From assembly GCA_006844705.1 (NCBI GenBank), contig SPJS01000062.1:50962-114961 (forward strand): a DNA stretch of 64,000 nucleotides. The letters are read 5' to 3'. This document shows positions 17,747-25,277 of the stretch, one piece after another. The DNA is from Methylococcaceae bacterium. GTDB lineage: Bacteria > Pseudomonadota > Gammaproteobacteria > Methylococcales > Methylomonadaceae. Under the pieces are notes generated by a model, which had not been told where the DNA came from, did no database searches, and saw only the letters and a list, made by a program, of their open reading frames with translations. How positions within the stretch are numbered: position 1 is the first letter of the stretch; the number at the start of each line of letters is the position of its first letter. The translations under genes were made by a program, and so were the position numbers.

Positions 17747-18931
17747 ATGAAGTTACAACAAACACTTATTGCGGCTGCTGTGCTTGGTACAGTCAGTTTT
17801 GGCAGCCAGGCGGCAGTAAAATACAAAATCACCGACCTTGGCGTTTTGCATGGGGGAGACTTTTCCTATGCTTACAGCATCAGCGACACTGGCCATATTT
17901 CAGGTCGTTCACGTGGCAGACTGCCAACCGGGCCTGACACCACCGCAACAGGCCCCATCGAAGGGGTACGTTTTTTCAGTGATGGTTACGTTCAAGGCAC
18001 GGGCACCTTAGGCGGTGACCGAACAGAAGGTCGCGCTATTAATGATGCCGGTAACATGGCCGGTTTTTCCAGCATCAAAACGGCTGATGGTTCGCGCGTT
18101 TATCAATCTTTTGTACATCATTACGCAACCAGCTATATGCAAAATATCGGCACGCTAGGTGATGGCAAAGAATCCCGCGCCTATGGCATCAACAACAACG
18201 GCAAAGTGGTGGGCTGGTCGAATACTCAGGCCGATGGTCTGGATCACAAGGCCTATGTCTATGACATGGAAACCGAAACCATGTCGGCATTAAGCGGCCC
18301 ACTCTTAGGCGGTGAACGTTCCTTCGCTTTTGATATAAACGACAAAGATCAGATCGTCGGTACTGCGACCACTACTGATGGTTCTGCATTTGGTTTTGTG
18401 TATAAAGACGGTGTTGCTCAAAGCGTGGGTTCCATTGATAACTCCGGTTTTTCTGAAGCAAATGCCATCAATGAAAATGGCCAGGTCACCGGCTTTTCTC
18501 TGGATGCTGACAAAAACTATTCAGCCTACATCTGGGATGAAACCAACGGCATGCAAAAAATCGATGGCATGGGCGGTGATGCAAAAGGCCATGACATTAA
18601 CAACAAAGGCATGGTTGTGGGAGAAGCGCGTGACGAAAACGGTGGTCGTCATGCATTCGTCGCCATGAATGGCAAAACCTATGATCTGTATAGCCTGTTA
18701 TCCCCTGCTGACCAAGAACTTTGGAAGGAATTACGCGAGGCTTTCAGCATCAACGACAAAGGTGAAATCGTTGGTCGTGGTCGTATCTGGACGGATAAAG
18801 CCAATGGTCGTAACGCGTCTCGCGCCTTTAAATTAACTGTAGTGCCGGTTCCAGGTGCCATTTTCTTTATGGCTCCAGCATTAGGCTTGCTCGGCTGGAT
18901 GTCAAAGCGTCGTACTCAAGTGACGGCTTAA
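17747..18931 (+). CDS. HAF-repeat extracellular protein with VPVPG C-terminal signal, copy 2
   Basis: The 394-residue protein has a signal peptide (ending GSQA), then HAF-type repeats beginning YKITDLGVLHGGDFSYAYSI, with later copies such as AYGINNNGKVVGWS and AFDINDKDQIVG. The C-terminus is VPVPGAIFFM, hydrophobic, then SKRR. It parallels the protein at 11812 over its full length. TCTGGAG precedes the ATG. The promoter is not evident in the 174 bases after the upstream terminator, which contain an inverted repeat GTCTCATAAGAGAC near 17657. A DFEDG-type gene follows within 40 bases, so the HAF/DFEDG operon recurs with reversed gene order. Confidence 0.84.
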   Translation: MKLQQTLIAAAVLGTVSFGSQAAVKYKITDLGVLHGGDFSYAYSISDTGHISGRSRGRLPTGPDTTATGPIEGVRFFSDGYVQGTGTLGGDRTEGRAINDAGNMAGFSSIKTADGSRVYQSFVHHYATSYMQNIGTLGDGKESRAYGINNNGKVVGWSNTQADGLDHKAYVYDMETETMSALSGPLLGGERSFAFDINDKDQIVGTATTTDGSAFGFVYKDGVAQSVGSIDNSGFSEANAINENGQVTGFSLDADKNYSAYIWDETNGMQKIDGMGGDAKGHDINNKGMVVGEARDENGGRHAFVAMNGKTYDLYSLLSPADQELWKELREAFSINDKGEIVGRGRIWTDKANGRNASRAFKLTVVPVPGAIFFMAPALGLLGWMSKRRTQVTA

Positions 18932-18970
18932 CTGAACAACACGACAGATTAAATTGATTGGAGAAATAAT

Positions 18971-19726
18971 ATGAAAACAATATTCGCACCGTTATCGGTT
19001 TTAGCGCTGGCCTTAACCAGTGCAAGCGCACTCGCCTTACCTATGACAGACTTCGAAGACGGCACGTTGTCTGGCTGGCATAAAGGCAGCGCAGCCGCTA
19101 TCCCGATGGAAGTGGGCACTGAAGCAGATGGCAACAAATACCTGAGATACATTTCAAACGGCCCGGATGCGCCTGAGCATGATAAACGTGTCACGTTCAT
19201 GGCAGGCAATGATTATCGCGGCAACTACAACGCAATGGGCGCGAAAACCATTCGCACACGCATGAAAAACAACGGTCCTGTTGAATTAAGCATGCAAGCG
19301 GCATTTGGTAACACCCTGGCTGGCTTGCGTACACGTTATTCTACAGAAGCCGTTATCGTTCCGGCCGATGGCGAATGGTATGACGTGGTTTTTGACCTGG
19401 AAAGCAATCTGCACATGGTCGGTATTGGCGGTCATGGTAAATCATCCGCTGCTTTTTCTGCAGCAGAAGTTCTGGGTAACATTTCCTCATTACGTTTCCT
19501 GCACGGCGTTCTGGGTGAAGTTTACCTGGCGCGTCGCGGCCCGTTTGACGGCTACAACGCCGGTGAAGAAGTGGTTGCCGACTTGTGGGTAGACGACATT
19601 GAAGTCTCTACACTTGCGGCAGATTATGTTTCACCTGATGTATCGGCTGTGCCATTACCGGCGGCGGCCTGGTTGTTTTTAAGTGGCATCACGGGTTTGG
19701 TGGTGTCCAGAAAACGCGCCAGCTGA
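18971..19726 (+). CDS. VPLPA-CTERM surface protein, DFEDG type, copy 3
   Basis: The 251-residue protein has a signal peptide ending at about residue 22 (SALA), then MTDFEDGTLSGWHKGS, RVTFMAGNDYRGNY, PADGEWYDVVFDL and DLWVDDIEVST, and a sorting signal VPLPAAAWLF, hydrophobic, SRKRAS. It is very similar in plan to the protein at 10998, including the DPDVSAVPLPA-like linker before the signal. GGAG lies upstream of the ATG at normal spacing. It is 40 bases after the HAF gene and likely in the same transcript. The role is unknown; surface exposure is inferred from the sorting signal. Confidence 0.84.
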   Translation: MKTIFAPLSVLALALTSASALALPMTDFEDGTLSGWHKGSAAAIPMEVGTEADGNKYLRYISNGPDAPEHDKRVTFMAGNDYRGNYNAMGAKTIRTRMKNNGPVELSMQAAFGNTLAGLRTRYSTEAVIVPADGEWYDVVFDLESNLHMVGIGGHGKSSAAFSAAEVLGNISSLRFLHGVLGEVYLARRGPFDGYNAGEEVVADLWVDDIEVSTLAADYVSPDVSAVPLPAAAWLFLSGITGLVVSRKRAS

Positions 19727-19802
19727 CCTGTGTAGATCAGAAGGAAACAAAAATAGTTTAGACCTATATTTACCCTCCTGATTTTATAACAGCTTGACAA
19801 TA

Positions 19803-19836
19803 AACAGAATCCGGCTGCACGCCTGGTTCTGTTTTT
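19803..19836 (+). terminator. Strong rho-independent terminator
   Basis: AACAGAATCCGGC (19803-19815) pairs with GCCTGGTTCTGTT (19821-19833) with one mismatch and one G-T pair around a short loop, followed by a run of T. It separates the HAF/DFEDG operon from the next gene, which leads into the multihaem cluster. Confidence 0.8.
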
Positions 19837-19873
19837 GAGTTTCTAAGACCTGATATTTTTTGAGCAAAACGTC

Positions 19874-20611
19874 ATGAAAAATTACTACCAAACGATCCTT
19901 TTTTTCCTGTGTGTCAATGCCATTACATCTGCCCAGGCTGCCATTATACAGCCGGGCATGACCGATGATTTTGAAGACGGCACCACAGCATCCTGGGTTA
20001 AAGGCAGCAGCCCGGCAAAAAATGCATCCTCCCTGCCCCCTGTAAATATAGCCAATGATGATGACAGCAACCGCTTTTTACACGTCACGTCCATCGGTGG
20101 CAGCCCGGGCGAATCCAGCCGTGAGGCCCATTCCCGCCTGGTATTTTTTAATGAACAACAATGGACCGGCGACTTTAGTCAGATTTCTGCCATCAGCCTG
20201 CGTCTGAAAGCAGAATCTGCCAGCGAAACAGAACTATATATGCGACTCGCTGTGTACGATGATAAGTCATCCGGCAGTTACAGCCGTTATGTTTCCAGCG
20301 ACTCACAAACAGTAAAAACAGATGGCTTGTGGCACACCATCGTGCTGAGTTTATTACCTGATGACCTGACCCGTTTTCGCGGTGAACGCAGCGCACAGGA
20401 CGTATTAAGCAGCGTCACCCACTTGCGCCTGTTATCCAACAAGGATGAAGCCACCGCCTGGATGGTAGATAAAATTGCCGCAACGGTCAGCATTGATGAT
20501 ATTACCGCTATTGGCTTTGCAACTGCCCCGGTACCCGTACCCGCGGCTGCATGGGTGTTTATTTCAGCGCTCGGCATGACACTGGCCGGCCGCAAACGCA
20601 AGCCCAGCTGA
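19874..20611 (+). CDS. VPLPA-CTERM-type surface protein, DFEDG type, copy 4, heading the multihaem cluster
   Basis: The 245-residue protein has a signal peptide ending about residue 22 (SAQA), then MTDDFEDGTTASWVKGS, RLVFFNEQQWTGDFSQI, KTDGLWHTIVLSL and a C-terminal VPVPAAAWVF, hydrophobic, GRKRKPS. It belongs with the three other DFEDG paralogues in the island. Only 20 bases separate its stop from the first giant cytochrome gene, so the two are probably co-transcribed. This is the only direct link in the sequence between the sorted surface proteins and the electron-transfer cluster. No ribosome-binding site better than weak is seen. Confidence 0.82.
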   Translation: MKNYYQTILFFLCVNAITSAQAAIIQPGMTDDFEDGTTASWVKGSSPAKNASSLPPVNIANDDDSNRFLHVTSIGGSPGESSREAHSRLVFFNEQQWTGDFSQISAISLRLKAESASETELYMRLAVYDDKSSGSYSRYVSSDSQTVKTDGLWHTIVLSLLPDDLTRFRGERSAQDVLSSVTHLRLLSNKDEATAWMVDKIAATVSIDDITAIGFATAPVPVPAAAWVFISALGMTLAGRKRKPS

Positions 20612-20631
20612 CGCCCTGACTTAACATCGAT

Positions 20632-22185
20632 ATGCTGTTTCGTTGTATTTGTATAGTGCTGATAGGATTCAGCTTTAATGCTGATGTGGCTGCACGCCGC
20701 ATCGAGCAACTGGTGATGCCCGGCAAGCTGATTGAACATCATGCGCCGTATGAAAACCAGTGCGAAGTATGTCACGAAGATTTCACTAAAGAGGCACAGT
20801 CCGGCCTGTGTCGTGATTGTCATAATGAAATCAATTTTGATGTCGAACACAAAAAAGGTTATCACGGCGACAAACTGATCAGAGACCGCGAATGCAGTGA
20901 GTGTCACACCGACCACATCGGCCGCGATGCGGATATTGTGGTGTTTGAAACCTCAACCTTCAATCACAAACAAACCGATTTTGAACTGAATGGCTTTCAC
21001 CAACAGGTACCTTGTGAAAGCTGCCATCTGGAAGACATTAAATACCGCGATGCCAAAACCGAATGCTATGCCTGTCACTTTGAAGACGAGCCGCACAAAG
21101 GCTTTTTAGGCAAGCAATGTGACGATTGCCATAACGAGGACGCCTGGCATGAACTGGATTATGAGTTTGACCATGACCAGACCGATTTTCCGTTGCGCTT
21201 TAAACACAAGGATGTCAACTGCGAAAGTTGCCATACCGAATCCATCAGCAAACTGCTCTCGGTAGAATGCGTCACCTGCCATATTGTCAATGATGTGCAC
21301 GGCGGACGCTACGGTGAACGCTGTCAGGACTGCCATACCGAAATGGACTGGGACAAGGGCAAATTCGATCATGACCAGACCCGCTTCCCGCTGCGTTTCA
21401 GTCACAAGGAAGTGGTGTGCGATGCCTGCCATAAAGATCCGATTTTTGACAAGGAAATGGATAGACGCTGTGTTGCCTGTCATGCAAAAGACGATTATCA
21501 CCGCGGCCAGAACGGCAAGGTCTGCGACCAATGCCATCGGCCGACCAAATGGAACAAATTTCGCTTTGACCACGACACTACGGATTTCCCGTTACACGGT
21601 AAACATAAAGACCTGGAATGCACCAATTGCCACAAAGGCGATATCTACAAAGAAGCGCTGAAAACTGCCTGCATTGGCTGTCATGCCGATGACGATGTGC
21701 ATAAGGAAGATCAGGGCAAGGAATGTAGTAACTGTCATGTAGAAGACAGCTGGAATCAGAACGTCATTTTTGATCATGACATGACCGGCTTTCCCCTGGT
21801 TGGTCTGCATGCCACTACGCCTTGCGAGGAATGCCATTTATCGCATGTCTACACCGAAGCCAAGCTGCAATGTGACAGCTGTCACCGGCTGGATGATGTA
21901 CACAAGGAACGGCTAGGACGCGCATGCATCACCTGTCACAACCCCAATGGCTGGGCCATCTGGGCGTTTGACCATAATACCCAGACTGAATATGAACTGG
22001 AAGGCGAGCATGAAAACCTGGATTGCCATGCCTGCCATACCGAACCGGTTAAAGGTGACATCAACATGCTCACCACCTGTTTTTCCTGCCACGAAAAGGA
22101 TGACATTCATAACGGCAGCTTAACCCGCTATTGCGAGCGTTGCCATGTGACTCAGGGATTTGAGGACGTTCAACTCGTACGATGA
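20632..22185 (+). CDS. Secreted 21-haem c-type cytochrome
   Basis: The 517-residue protein has a signal peptide (MLFRCICIVLIGFSFNADVAA) and 21 CxxCH haem-attachment motifs from CEVCH (residue 44) to CERCH near the end. The motifs follow a regular plan: modules of about 48 residues with a repeated FDHDQTDFPL(R/H).(K)H(K)(D)(V/L).C..CH block. Many extra histidines (for example in FDHD and HKD) are candidate distal ligands. The regular modules suggest an extended haem wire in the periplasm or outer membrane. It resembles no characterised cytochrome that I can name; decahaem MtrA-type proteins have half as many sites. It overlaps the coding frame leader of the next cytochrome gene and is followed by it within 10 bases. 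Confidence 0.9.
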   Translation: MLFRCICIVLIGFSFNADVAARRIEQLVMPGKLIEHHAPYENQCEVCHEDFTKEAQSGLCRDCHNEINFDVEHKKGYHGDKLIRDRECSECHTDHIGRDADIVVFETSTFNHKQTDFELNGFHQQVPCESCHLEDIKYRDAKTECYACHFEDEPHKGFLGKQCDDCHNEDAWHELDYEFDHDQTDFPLRFKHKDVNCESCHTESISKLLSVECVTCHIVNDVHGGRYGERCQDCHTEMDWDKGKFDHDQTRFPLRFSHKEVVCDACHKDPIFDKEMDRRCVACHAKDDYHRGQNGKVCDQCHRPTKWNKFRFDHDTTDFPLHGKHKDLECTNCHKGDIYKEALKTACIGCHADDDVHKEDQGKECSNCHVEDSWNQNVIFDHDMTGFPLVGLHATTPCEECHLSHVYTEAKLQCDSCHRLDDVHKERLGRACITCHNPNGWAIWAFDHNTQTEYELEGEHENLDCHACHTEPVKGDINMLTTCFSCHEKDDIHNGSLTRYCERCHVTQGFEDVQLVR

Positions 22186-22195
22186 AATGCACCCC

Positions 22196-24649
22196 ATGAC
22201 GTATTCTAATTTTCGCTACTGGTCATCCACCCTGTTATTGCTGCCCCTGGTCTGGCTGACCTTTCCAGTCCTGGCTAACACTGACCAAGCCGGTTCTAAC
22301 ACGGGTTTTGACCACCTCAGCACCGGCTATTACCTCAGCCCGGCACATCAGGGTGTGGAATGTGAAGCCTGCCACGCTAATGGAGTATTCAAATCAACCC
22401 CGCGTAATTGTAATGGTTGCCATAACAGTTCCAGCGTGATTACTGCACTGGGCAAAAACCCGGGCCATCCCAACAGCACCGATGACTGTGAAGAGTGCCA
22501 TGGCGAAACCGGCATGAACTGGGGGGAAATCAATTTCGACACCCATGATGCTGTGATCGGTGATTGCAACAGCTGCCATAATGAAAAAATTGCCTCCGGC
22601 AAACACCCTCAGCATATTCCCTCCAGCGAACAATGCGAAGACTGTCATGCCAACTACACCCATTTTAACGATGGTGTTTTCGACCATGCCGGCACCACAG
22701 ACAACTGCTCCAGCTGTCATGAAGGGGTAAAAGCCACTGGCAAGACAAGCAATCACATGAATGCCACCGAAACCTGTGAAAGCTGCCATATCCCTTCCGG
22801 CTGGACCATTATTGCCAATGTGGATCACAGCGATGTGCTGCAAGCAAGTTGCATCAGTTGCCATGACAACACCATCTACACCGGTAAAAGCAGCCTGCAC
22901 ATCCCCAGCAGTGACACCTGCGATGACTGCCATAACACCGTGGATTTCTATGGCACCCAGTTTGATCATAGCGGCGTGGTCGATAACTGCTACAGCTGTC
23001 ACGATGATGCGCACAGCGGTGCGCCCGGCAAAAATCGCCGCCACATGAATTCAAGTAACACCTGTGAAAGCTGTCATGCCACCACAGACTGGACCACCAT
23101 CTCAAATATCGACCACAGCGATGTCATCCAGGGTACCTGTGTAAGCTGCCATAACAACATCATCTACACCGGCAAAAGCGCGCAACATATTCCGAGCAGC
23201 ACTGTCTGTGATGACTGCCATAACACGGTTGATTTTTACGGTACATTGTTTGACCATAGCGGCGTGGTCGATAACTGCTACAGCTGTCACGATGATGCGC
23301 ACAGCGGCGCGCCCGGTAAAAACCGTCGCCACATGAATTCAAGTAACACCTGTGAAAGCTGCCACACAACGACGGATTGGACAACCATTATCAATGTAGA
23401 TCATGCTGATGTCCTGCAAGGCACCTGTAGAAGCTGCCATAACGGTAAAATTTCCACTGGCAAAAAAACTGGGCACATTCAGGCAAGCTCGACCTGTGAC
23501 AACTGCCATAACACCTCCACCTTTGCAGGAGCGGTGGATAACGAGTCCATCACCGTCAACGACAGTGGCAACTTGCCTGCCGTGCAGGCCGTTAAGGCTG
23601 AAGCTACTGACACACCGGATAAGCAGGGATCACTGCCAACAACAGAACACATACAGACCGAAAACCCGACACAATCTACTGAACACGTGCTAACAATCAC
23701 CGTCCCTGTCGTGGCCCCCCTACCCGTTACAACCCCGCACCCGGAGGTAAGTGGCACCTGTGTCAGTTGTCACAACGGACGTCTCGCAACGGGCCAAAAA
23801 AGCACCCATATTTCCAGCACTGACAGCTGCGAATCCTGCCATCAGATTAGTCACTGGAGTCCGGCCGTCACGGTTGACCACGAAACCGTCACGGGCACCT
23901 GTGTCAGTTGTCACAACAGCATCAATGCAACCGGCAAACCCAACCGTCATTTCAAAACCGCCGATACCTGTGATGAATGCCATCGCACTGAACAATGGAC
24001 ACCTGTGTTTCGGGTCGACCATGCGGCTGTCATCGGCGATTGCTTTTCCTGCCATAACCGCAGAAATGCGGAAGGCAAACCGACCCATCATATTTCCAGT
24101 GACAACAATTGCGATAACTGCCATGTCACCTATTTATGGGAGCAGGCGGTGATGGATCACAGCAATGTCACCGGCAGTTGCTCTGTGTGTCACAATGGCG
24201 CGTCTGCACCCGCCAAATCGTTAACCCATATTGCCACCAACAACACCTGTAACGACTGTCATCGCCGTCGAACCTGGGTACCGGTTTATCGGGTGGACCA
24301 TCTGGCTGTATTCGGCAGTTGCGAATCCTGCCATAACGGCCAGAAGGCTGAGGGCAAACCGGGTAACCACCCCAGTACTCATAATAAGTGCGAAGAGTGT
24401 CACCGCCCCAATGCCTGGAGCCATGTGACTTTTAATCATGACAACCTGAGCCATAACTGTGCTTTGTGCCATGCTGTAGATTTCAAAGCGCAATACCACA
24501 AGAAAACGGCCAACGGCCAGGTGCTGTATAACGCGAACGAACTCAACGATTGTGCCGGTGCCTGCCACATTTATGAGGATAATAGTTTCAGCACCATCCA
24601 CAGTCGACGTGATGGGCCGGATCATCGACCACATAGAGGAGCATGGTAA
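22196..24649 (+). CDS. Secreted giant multihaem cytochrome, 28 CxxCH plus one CxxxCH
   Basis: The 817-residue protein has a signal peptide (about residues 5-28) and 28 CxxCH motifs, plus a final CAGACH near residue 784 that could bind haem through a CX3CH site. Most modules read G.CxSCHN...TGK...HI.SS..CDxCH....W....DH. A haem-free, Thr/Pro-rich linker of about 84 residues (about 438-521) splits it into a 17-motif and an 11-motif half. A 96-residue, four-haem block is duplicated almost exactly (see repeat). ATG 22196 is chosen because it starts the signal peptide; ATG 22187 is possible. The stop overlaps the next gene as TAATG. Location is inferred to be periplasmic or cell-surface. Confidence 0.88.
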   Translation: MTYSNFRYWSSTLLLLPLVWLTFPVLANTDQAGSNTGFDHLSTGYYLSPAHQGVECEACHANGVFKSTPRNCNGCHNSSSVITALGKNPGHPNSTDDCEECHGETGMNWGEINFDTHDAVIGDCNSCHNEKIASGKHPQHIPSSEQCEDCHANYTHFNDGVFDHAGTTDNCSSCHEGVKATGKTSNHMNATETCESCHIPSGWTIIANVDHSDVLQASCISCHDNTIYTGKSSLHIPSSDTCDDCHNTVDFYGTQFDHSGVVDNCYSCHDDAHSGAPGKNRRHMNSSNTCESCHATTDWTTISNIDHSDVIQGTCVSCHNNIIYTGKSAQHIPSSTVCDDCHNTVDFYGTLFDHSGVVDNCYSCHDDAHSGAPGKNRRHMNSSNTCESCHTTTDWTTIINVDHADVLQGTCRSCHNGKISTGKKTGHIQASSTCDNCHNTSTFAGAVDNESITVNDSGNLPAVQAVKAEATDTPDKQGSLPTTEHIQTENPTQSTEHVLTITVPVVAPLPVTTPHPEVSGTCVSCHNGRLATGQKSTHISSTDSCESCHQISHWSPAVTVDHETVTGTCVSCHNSINATGKPNRHFKTADTCDECHRTEQWTPVFRVDHAAVIGDCFSCHNRRNAEGKPTHHISSDNNCDNCHVTYLWEQAVMDHSNVTGSCSVCHNGASAPAKSLTHIATNNTCNDCHRRRTWVPVYRVDHLAVFGSCESCHNGQKAEGKPGNHPSTHNKCEECHRPNAWSHVTFNHDNLSHNCALCHAVDFKAQYHKKTANGQVLYNANELNDCAGACHIYEDNSFSTIHSRRDGPDHRPHRGAW
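22813..23388 (+). repeat. Tandem duplication, two 288-bp units coding four haem sites each
   Basis: Bases 22919-23100 and 23207-23388 are nearly identical at the DNA level and offset by exactly 288 bases (96 codons). Shared text includes GGCGTGGTCGATAACTGC and CACATGAATTCAAGTAACAC. The high nucleotide identity shows a recent in-frame expansion by four haems. A third, more diverged unit follows. Confidence 0.9.
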
Positions 24650-25263
24650 TGAGCCTACTTAAACAATGCTTGACTCCTGCCCGACTCAAACTGATTTTTT
24701 TAGTTTCGATTGCCGGTTCCATGCTCATTGCCAACCAGCAGTTCAAGGCCGCGCCAGTCTCCGGCCGCATTATCGAGCAGATAGATGTCAGTGATGATAT
24801 TCATCGTTCCGAAATCAATATCCGCTTTTCATTTCCATTACGTTATGAAAGTCACTTTCCCAAACAACAGGGGAAGAATATTCGTATCAACTTTCGCCCG
24901 ATTGCCATCAGTGCCCTTGACCTGGATGCACTGTTCAAACGTGAATCCATGGTGCCGCACAAAACCGATCTCGTCCCCCTGGAATCTGTTGTGTTTGAAA
25001 GTGATACCCTGGGCGACGAACAAACCAATCTAGGGCAACTTACAGATATCGAACGTCGCCAGAAAGAAGAAGAGCTGCGCACAGAAAGCAATTTTTACCT
25101 GATATTATCTTTCAGCCGCAATGTCGCCTTTGCTGTCGAACAAGGCAGCGATTTCAGAAGCATCGTGGTGTATGTGTGCGAACAGCATTTTTCTCAGAAA
25201 AACAAACAGTGTGAAGATTATCAACCCCGCCAGAGACAAGAAGTCCAGGACGTTCAAGAATAA
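24649..25263 (+). CDS. AMIN-like secreted protein of the multihaem cluster
   Basis: The 204-residue protein has an N-terminal hydrophobic signal or anchor (about 14-30) and one domain reading IIEQIDVSDDIHRSEINIRF, then RINFRPIAISALDLD, then FYLILSFSRNVAFAVEQGSD and SIVVYV. The alternating hydrophobic strands and NIRINF-like ends recall AMIN domains, which bind cell-wall or envelope partners. Two cysteines occur near the C-terminus (CEQHFSQKNKQC). The start overlaps the cytochrome stop (TAATG) and AGAGGA lies eight bases upstream, which excludes the earlier ATG 24643. The tail is polar and charged. The position between cytochrome and barrel genes suggests an adaptor; this is inferred. Confidence 0.65.
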   Translation: MSLLKQCLTPARLKLIFLVSIAGSMLIANQQFKAAPVSGRIIEQIDVSDDIHRSEINIRFSFPLRYESHFPKQQGKNIRINFRPIAISALDLDALFKRESMVPHKTDLVPLESVVFESDTLGDEQTNLGQLTDIERRQKEEELRTESNFYLILSFSRNVAFAVEQGSDFRSIVVYVCEQHFSQKNKQCEDYQPRQRQEVQDVQE

Positions 25264-25277
25264 CAACTCAGTACCGC

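Noticed and set aside
19794..19822. TTGACA as a -35 element
   Set aside because: It runs into a strong terminator and no -10 element lies at a proper distance.
22800..24420. Regularly spaced repeats that look like a repeat-spacer array
   Set aside because: The period is set by coding modules with haem motifs and the spacing is in codons; there is no CRISPR structure.
21106..24634. Many long open frames on the minus strand across the cytochrome genes (for example 155 and 216 residues)
   Set aside because: They are antisense shadows of repetitive CxxCH coding; the plus-strand frames have signal peptides and perfect haem motifs.
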